The notes beneath the pieces are model-generated. The model ran no database searches and was not told the origin of the DNA. It saw only the letters and a list, made by a program, of their open reading frames with translations. Below, one piece after another: positions 58,880-64,000 of a DNA stretch of 64,000 nt. Within the stretch, counting starts at the first letter, position 1. Each line of letters opens with the position of its first letter. Position numbers and translations under genes: made by a program. This DNA is from Arion vulgaris (Eukaryota > Mollusca > Gastropoda > Stylommatophora > Arionidae), in the NCBI GenBank assembly GCA_020796225.1, contig CM036764.1:21280733-21344732 (forward strand), in the 5' to 3' direction.

Positions 58880-59165
58880 ATCTTATCCAGTTATCAGTTA
58901 TATGAGGACTATCATCATAGCACTTCGGACATGTCCATAGGTGCTCCGATCTCCGCCTCAGCAAATCCAGCAGCATCCAGTGGCCCAACACGCCAGTTCG
59001 ATGTTGATTAATCAATCTCTTTGCATAATTAGTATGTCGTTCTTTTCGGGCTGCACCAATATTGACACCCATCTCTTTCAATCTGGTCAGCAAGTGGGAT
59101 TCACAGCCCTGAAACTCCTCTGTTCGAAAAGACTCTCTCAATGCGTGAAGAATATCTTATCCAGG
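58880..59165 (-). other. conserved peptide-coding repeat P, copy 3 (best preserved)
   Basis: An open 87-codon reverse frame (58878-59141) contains FRTEEFQGCESHLLTRLKEM, RKERHTNYAKRLINQHRTG and LLRRRSEHLWTCPKC. It continues upstream to an in-frame DILHAL. No stop interrupts the domain. The metal-ligand-like pair is intact, but only one Cys-x-x-Cys is present, so a partner site would be needed. The family is unrecognised. Confidence 0.6.
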
Positions 59166-59479
59166 GACAAGACAAGTCGAGGTGATTGGAGATAGTACCA
59201 GCTGCAATGGATGATCAAAGCTTTCCACGTACTACATCGTATTTTATGCGGTCCATGCTGTGACCGTATTTCTAAGCGTTGAGCCAGATAGTGGCTTCAT
59301 CCGCGAAGTAAGCTGGATCCAGTCTTCACATGCATAGGTAGACAGTGTCTAGCTTACCAATGGTGTGAGACGCTACCCTCACCTGGTTTAGCCGCCAATG
59401 CGGTGATATAACTTTTGTAGTATGTGTAGTCTATGCGGGTGGTAGGGCGGTAGTAAAAGTAAAGGAATGGAATACGATT
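59166..59479. other. unassigned stretch
   Basis: Nothing recognised. Confidence 0.4.
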
Positions 59480-59671
59480 TCATACCATACGGATTGTTTG
59501 GGGATAGGTGTTTGACTATCGGCACTCAATGGGATATGGTCAACATCACGCCGGTCGTATTTACTTCCCACTGTTTCTCTGGTACTCTCTATTGAGGTTG
59601 GGTAGCTTTGAGAGCCGTTACGGTGAGAAAACAATTGCATACCCACTACGAAATTGCAATAATGAACTGTA
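59480..59671 (-). mobile_element. SINE family D, copy 6, truncated
   Basis: A reverse copy with AACATCACGCCGG, TATTGAGGTTGGGTAGC and GAGAGCCGTTACGG. The tRNA-like head is lost at the junction with SINE C copy 6. Confidence 0.65.
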
Positions 59672-59867
59672 CGCTTACGACCGCACCGTTCTGTTCATGG
59701 GTGCACTTTTTCCCCAGAGACCTCTAGTATCGTTGCTGGAGCTATGTAGCTCGTGTATTGTGCAATACTCTCGGCAGATGGCGTGCCATTTCTGCGGAGA
59801 GGGACCGAGTCATAGTGGGTAAAACCCGGTGCAACGAAGTCAACCCTTCAGCTTTAGACACCCCCCA
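59672..59867 (+). mobile_element. SINE family C, copy 6, headless
   Basis: The body is present from GACCGCACCGTTCTGTTCAT to CAACCCTTCAGCTTTA, but the tRNA-like head is missing. It abuts the broken head of SINE D copy 6. Confidence 0.8.
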
Positions 59868-60247
59868 TTGTTTTGATTACGTGAAGATTTCCATTGTTGT
59901 TCATGTAGGATAAGAATAGTTGGTTGTGACATCAACTGGCCGCCCATCTTGGCAGTTATAGCAGTACCGTAATGTCACACACACCAACCACATGCTGTTT
60001 TCTTCTTGCTGCATATCATATTAACCGAGTTTATAGCGCGATACACCACGAGTTATATCTAAGAGATGCAGTTTTATTGGTGTACCTGCACACTGCTATT
60101 TATATTCTATCCGCCCAACAAATAATGCTTAACAAAAATGTACAAAGTTTCAAAGTTGAGACGAAAACAAGAAACAATTCAGAAAAGTGATCATATCTTT
60201 GCCATCAGAAACATTACAGAACACACACATATAATATATATATATAT
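59868..60247. other. unassigned stretch
   Basis: Nothing recognised. Confidence 0.4.
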
Positions 60248-60249
60248 AA

Positions 60250-60352
60250 ACTGGCACAACGTACAATCGTTCTTAGACGCAGATCACATACATATCACGA
60301 ATAGGGGTTTAACAGGTTGTCGATATGGAGCGTTCGAAGAAGAAGAAGAAGA
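60250..60352 (+). mobile_element. interspersed repeat G, 3' part with (GAA)n tail
   Basis: CACAACGTACAATCG, CGCAGATCACATAC and TGGAGCGTTCGAAGAAGAAG match the tail side of the other copies. Confidence 0.6.
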
Positions 60353-60639
60353 GGCTTATGCAATAACATTCGGCTTAGCAATCAAACTTTGAGATAAAAG
60401 TGCACCATAAACCATATCATAACGCATCATCACGCTTACATATGATGATTAGACCATCCGATAAAACTCATGCTGTTGATCGACCTACCGAGTTTCTCGT
60501 CAAGTCATTAACTACTACATTGTATACTGCACATCATTGGAGATGAGCTGCAGACAACAGCTGCGTTTATCATAAGAACTCATCTGACGGCATAATCATC
60601 TAACAAGTCATCACAAGAAGAAGAGAAAGAACTCTGACT

Positions 60640-60925
60640 TCTTCTATTCTTCTTTTTCTTCGAACGCTTCAAATCAATCACTTGTTAACCACTATTTCTG
60701 ATTGCTAAGTGATTTGAGCCTAAGAGCGATTGTACGTTATGCCAGTTATGCACATACAAGTAGATCACCACATACGATTTCTGCGACGCTTTTTCTTTAC
60801 TAGGCTAGCTTCCCTAGGCCCCCTACCTCAATCGCCTCTTACGACATGCCTTGCAGGCCACAGTGTTACTATTCTTTGCTCCTCTTGAGGGCCCCGGCAA
60901 TACACAGGCGACTCTTACGCCGAGT
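60640..60925 (-). mobile_element. interspersed repeat G, near-complete copy
   Basis: Forward-sense order: TTCTTCGAACGCTTC, GAGCGATTGTACGTTATGCC, CGATTTCTGCGACGC, CAATCGCCTCTTACGACATG, GAGGGCCCCGGCAA. It is the longest copy with both ends recognisable. Confidence 0.68.
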
Positions 60926-61230
60926 TGTCTTAAGCTTTTATACGTACTCCTTCTAAGTGTTAGTACTATGAGATCTCATTATATAAGAATATAAGAGTAC
61001 CTTTACGTTGTATACTGTTTGTAGCTTCTGTGACTGCGTGTGTTCGTGTGTTACGTGACATCACATATCTAAAATGTATAAATAAAAGTATATGTTAATC
61101 ATATGTTTATTAACTATATCTATGCGACCAAATAAAACATAATTAACTTACAAAGCGAAATAAAACAACTCAAGAACTTGTACACAGTTTTTCTTATAAT
61201 TGGACTTTACATACAATACGAGAGACTGAA
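60926..61230. other. unassigned AT-rich stretch
   Basis: Nothing recognised. Confidence 0.4.
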
Positions 61231-61470
61231 GGGCCTAAAGCCGACGGATTGACTTTATTGCACCGGGTTTTACCCCATATGGCGCCGTCACTTTCTGCTG
61301 AAATGGCACGCCACCTGTCGAGATCGCTCAAAGCACGAACTCCGTGGCCCGGTAACGATCATAGGTCAATGAAAAAAATACAATCGCGAAAAACGACGCG
61401 GTCCGGATTCAAACCCACGAGCTTCGGAACGCAAGACGAACGGCGTAACCAATTCACCATGTATACCCCA
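61231..61470 (-). mobile_element. SINE family C, copy 7
   Basis: A reverse copy with GCCGACGGATTGAC, CACCTGTCGAGATCG and CGGATTCAAACCCACGAGC (a B box in the reverse sense). It is more diverged than copies 1, 2 and 5. Confidence 0.78.
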
Positions 61471-61624
61471 TATTTATTGTGAGATTTACAAGTACACAAC
61501 ACACTGCGACAATTAGACCTGCATGCCTTTATCTAGCAGGCAAACAACAACAACACACTAGATATAGAAAAAGAGCCTCGATAGCGTAGTGGTTAAACAC
61601 TTTCTTCGCAGCGGTATGGTTCTA

Positions 61625-61882
61625 CAGGGTGTTCAAGATAAAAGCAGCCTGTGAATGGAGTTAATCTGGCATATATGTATGAAAATGAGAAGGTTCAGTT
61701 ATGACGTTGTATATGTCAAGGTTATGTGACGGTATGTGATTGTAATGCGGGAAGGGGTGATGAATAAATGTGACGTAGGACGAGCTAGTCAGAACCGGTT
61801 TATATAGTAAACAGACACCACGCAATAGGTTAACTGGCAACTTTCGATTTGTCAATGGGGCTGCAATTATCTTGAACACCTG
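61625..61882. mobile_element. MITE family M, copy 2, inserted in the B box of a SINE
   Basis: The ends are CAGGGTGTTCAAGATAAAAG and the complement of CAGGTGTTCAAGATAA. TA precedes it at 61623-61624; the right-hand TA has changed to AG. The interior matches 16557-16836 (GAAAATGAGAAGGTTCAGTT, GTCAGAACC). Confidence 0.88.
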
Positions 61883-62021
61883 AGTTTCAAGTTTCACAGT
61901 GAGATTGGGGCTTTTCCCCGAGCGTCCCGTTCTCAGGTCGACCCAGCCTGAATTGTGTACCAGAGAAACACTGAGTAGTGAAGGCCACCAGCGTGATGTT
62001 GATCATATCACCCATCGTGTT

Positions 62022-62437
62022 GGGGTCCGTGTAGAGTGGAGGTAATGTGCTCGCCTCAAGGGTACTTAGTCCGTTCCCTGCGTGTAGCGATCGGAATATT
62101 TATTCAGATAATTCAATGTAGGTGAGATTGTGTTCCTAGTCACATTTGAGACGGACGATAAAAAGTAGAGCATGTGTTGAAGTAGATCACGTTAAAGAAC
62201 CATTGGCAGCAGTTAAATATCCATATGAATAGGCTGCAAAACCGCTGCCTGGACAAAACTCTTAATTAAAAAGATTAAAATACGATTTCTACAATTTTTT
62301 TCTCACGATATTAACAGTTACATCGTGGCCCTCGCCGATGCTACAGAGTTCGTGCACTGTCGCCGAGGTATTCCCTTGTAAGAAAGGTGAAAACACACAT
62401 GTATTATTCAGCAAAGTGCAGTGATGATTGTCCAACC
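62022..62437 (+). mobile_element. SINE family F, copy 3
   Basis: The head GTCCGTGTAGAGTGGAGG has a degenerate A box. The body has TTGAGACGGACGATAAAA, CATTGGCAGCAG and GATTAAAATACGATTTCTAC. The tail is AGCAAAGTGCAGTGATG. It keeps the normal head-to-tail order, unlike copy 2. Confidence 0.72.
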
Positions 62438-62490
62438 AATCAATCAACTCATCGTGTCCTGGTGGTCAAAGAAGAATGTGTGCGTAATAA

Positions 62491-62721
62491 GTGGCAGCGA
62501 GCTAGATCACAACCAAGCGTACCTGGTTGAAACTCCGCGACGGGCAAGTTTGGAGGCAAATTAGTTCCTTGGAATTTTACGAACGATAAAAATAGACCTC
62601 ACCGTACAGAAAGCAATGACAAACTACTAAACGTATAAGTGTTGCCTAGAAAATCGACGACTCTTTTACTGTTGTTGATGGTTAAGTTCTGTAAAGGATA
62701 TGCCACGATTTTCATTTTCAA
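62491..62721 (+). mobile_element. SINE family B, copy 3
   Basis: The head GGCAGCGAGCTAGATCACAA and B-box-like GGTTGAAACTCC are followed by the body with TAGAAAATCGACGACTC and TTCTGTAAAGGATATGCC. Confidence 0.75.
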
Positions 62722-62879
62722 TACCATATTACCGATATACCACATGGTATTAAAACGGGTTCTATTATTTTACATACGTTTAGAAAGAAATGGAAATAAA
62801 GTAGCTAAAATATAAGTTACGCCGTCAGTCAGTTCAGATGTATGTGTATATATATTCTGTATATAATAATATATATCAT

Positions 62880-63375
62880 TCCTGAAAATGAGAAGCATTA
62901 TCTGCAACAAGTCCTTGTCAATCCCGATCAGAATGCGAGTTATTCAGTGCTACATAGAACCAACACTGATATACGGATGCGAGTCATGGACAATGAACAC
63001 ACAGATCGAAAAATCTCTGAGGGCCACAGAAATGTGGCTTTACAGAAGAATGATGAGAATCCCATGGACTGCTAAAATGACTAATTTTGAGGTGCTGAAT
63101 GAGATCAAACACAGAGAAAGCTTATCATCAATATAAGAAAGAGGCAGTCATCATTTTTCCGGCATGTGATGAGGAGGGAAGGTTTAGAACACATTGTGAC
63201 AACCGGTAAAATCGAGGGTAGACGAGACAGGGAAGACAGAGAGAGAAAATGTTGGATATCCTGACTTCATGGCACGGTAGAGCGTCAACATCTGAGTTGA
63301 TAGAAAACACCAACGACAGAGATTTGTGGAGATCCATGATCGCCAACGCTAGCCGGCACGGCACCTGATGATGAT
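62880..63375 (+). mobile_element. LINE 3' fragment
   Basis: The translation gives MRVIQCYIEPTLIYGCESWT, MWLYRRMMRIPWTAKMTNFE, then, after a frame change near 63130, RKRQSSFFRHVMRREGLEHI and VTTGKIEGRRDRERQREN. It ends at a tail with SMIANASRHGT. The order is typical of a CR1/RTE-like C-terminal region. It is the same family as 57.6-58.3 kb, in opposite orientation. Confidence 0.85.
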
Positions 63376-63739
63376 GATATAATAATACAACACAACCGAA
63401 CCAAGCGTTATCATTGAGTGAAATAACTTGAGTGGAATTAGTGAACCCAAACTAGGACATAGTTCGGACAGACACATGAGAAAATAGAATAACACTGATG
63501 GAGAACAGAAACAGAGTAATATATGACATCTGCCCCGGGAGATCTAAATGAAGGAGATTGAGCTAGATTTGTCATATTGAGTTCATCTTATGTCGCGGAA
63601 GGGGAAGATAGACGAATCGCACAGCGTAAGGAGAGACAGATGCAGGTCCACATATGGAGACCAGCCGTTACAGAAGAACTATACAGTGTTATACGAAGAA
63701 AACACTGAAAACACACATTTATGGAGAGATAGAGACAGG
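63376..63739. other. unassigned stretch
   Basis: A forward reading near 63540-63710 looks somewhat protein-like (RRIAQRKERQMQVHIWRPAV) but matches no family known to me. Confidence 0.35.
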
Positions 63740-63925
63740 AGTTAGCGTGTTCGGTAGTGCCTTGGGCGACGGGTGACAAGATCCCTGTGAGTGCGGTTCA
63801 ACTCCGCGGGCTGGCAGAGAAGCCACAGGTTCTCCAGATTTACGGTGTTCGGGGCATCGAATCGAAGGTTACGATGTCCATGGCACCGAGCTGAAGAGCT
63901 GAAAGTTCAAGTGCTTCTGGATCGG
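63740..63925 (+). mobile_element. SINE family A, copy 5
   Basis: Head (GTTAGCGTGTTCGGTAG), B box (GCGGTTCAACTCCGC), body and GCTTCTGGATCGGAAAAAAA tail are all present. Confidence 0.85.
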
Positions 63926-64000
63926 AAAAAAAGAGAAGAGTTAAATTTCTTGCCTGGTTGAATAATGAGTTTTTCGCCCATTCGTATTTTGTCAACACAC

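Larger units (their letters stand above)
61572..62770 (+). mobile_element. SINE family D, copy 7, split by nested insertions
   Basis: The head (GAGCCTCGATAGCGTAGTGG) at 61572 runs to GGTATGGTTCTA, where a MITE interrupts it. The body resumes at about 61883 (CTCAGGTCGACCCAGCCTG) and runs to CACCCATCGTGT near 62022. The tail (CGATATACCACATGGTAT) appears only at about 62722-62765. Two other SINEs (F copy 3 and B copy 3) fill the gap. Confidence 0.72.

Overview
The window looks like AT-rich, gene-poor, repeat-dense DNA from the nuclear genome of an invertebrate animal. I see no bacterial or viral gene organisation, no intact host gene and no functional tRNA or rRNA gene. Nearly everything I can identify is a mobile element, a fragment of one, or a tandem array. 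The mix comprises many 3'-truncated LINE pieces, several tRNA-derived SINE families, a Penelope-like element with a GIY-YIG endonuclease, mariner-type DNA transposons and hAT-type MITEs. It would fit a lophotrochozoan such as a mollusc, but the species cannot be fixed from the sequence alone.

Layout. 0.8-4.8 kb: SINE copies, tRNA-like retrosequences, a conserved peptide-coding repeat and a 155-bp tandem array carrying palindromes. 4.98-7.16 kb: an almost complete Tc1/mariner-superfamily element with 100-bp terminal inverted repeats and a decayed DD82E transposase. 8.07-11.98 kb: a direct tandem duplication of about 1.96 kb that carries a LINE tail and three SINEs. 12.4-19.4 kb: a hAT MITE, minisatellites, a mariner DD34D pseudogene, a TA-flanked MITE, LINE pieces and the Penelope-like remnant. 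20-24.1 kb: 44-, 25-, 66- and 59-bp tandem arrays. 25-34 kb: SINEs, a 74-bp array of about 33 units, two hAT MITEs and LINE pieces. 34.1-38.25 kb: a 69-bp array of about 60 units with signs of higher-order structure. 39.0-43.86 kb: related 28-, 30- and 61-bp arrays. 45 kb: a TA microsatellite. 46-58 kb: LINE fragments, a 78-bp array grown from a SINE head, and a nested LINE-in-LINE insertion with a target-site duplication. 56-64 kb: more SINEs, LINE tails and a multi-layer SINE/MITE nest.

No genes act together here as a pathway. The window is best read as a record of successive transposition. Several minisatellites start exactly at SINE ends. The most interesting unexplained item is a family of four short coding-like segments sharing a Trp-x-Cys-Pro-x-Cys motif, whose differences look largely synonymous. 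Long open frames over the 69-, 78-, 66- and 24-bp arrays arise because the unit length is divisible by three, and I do not call them genes.
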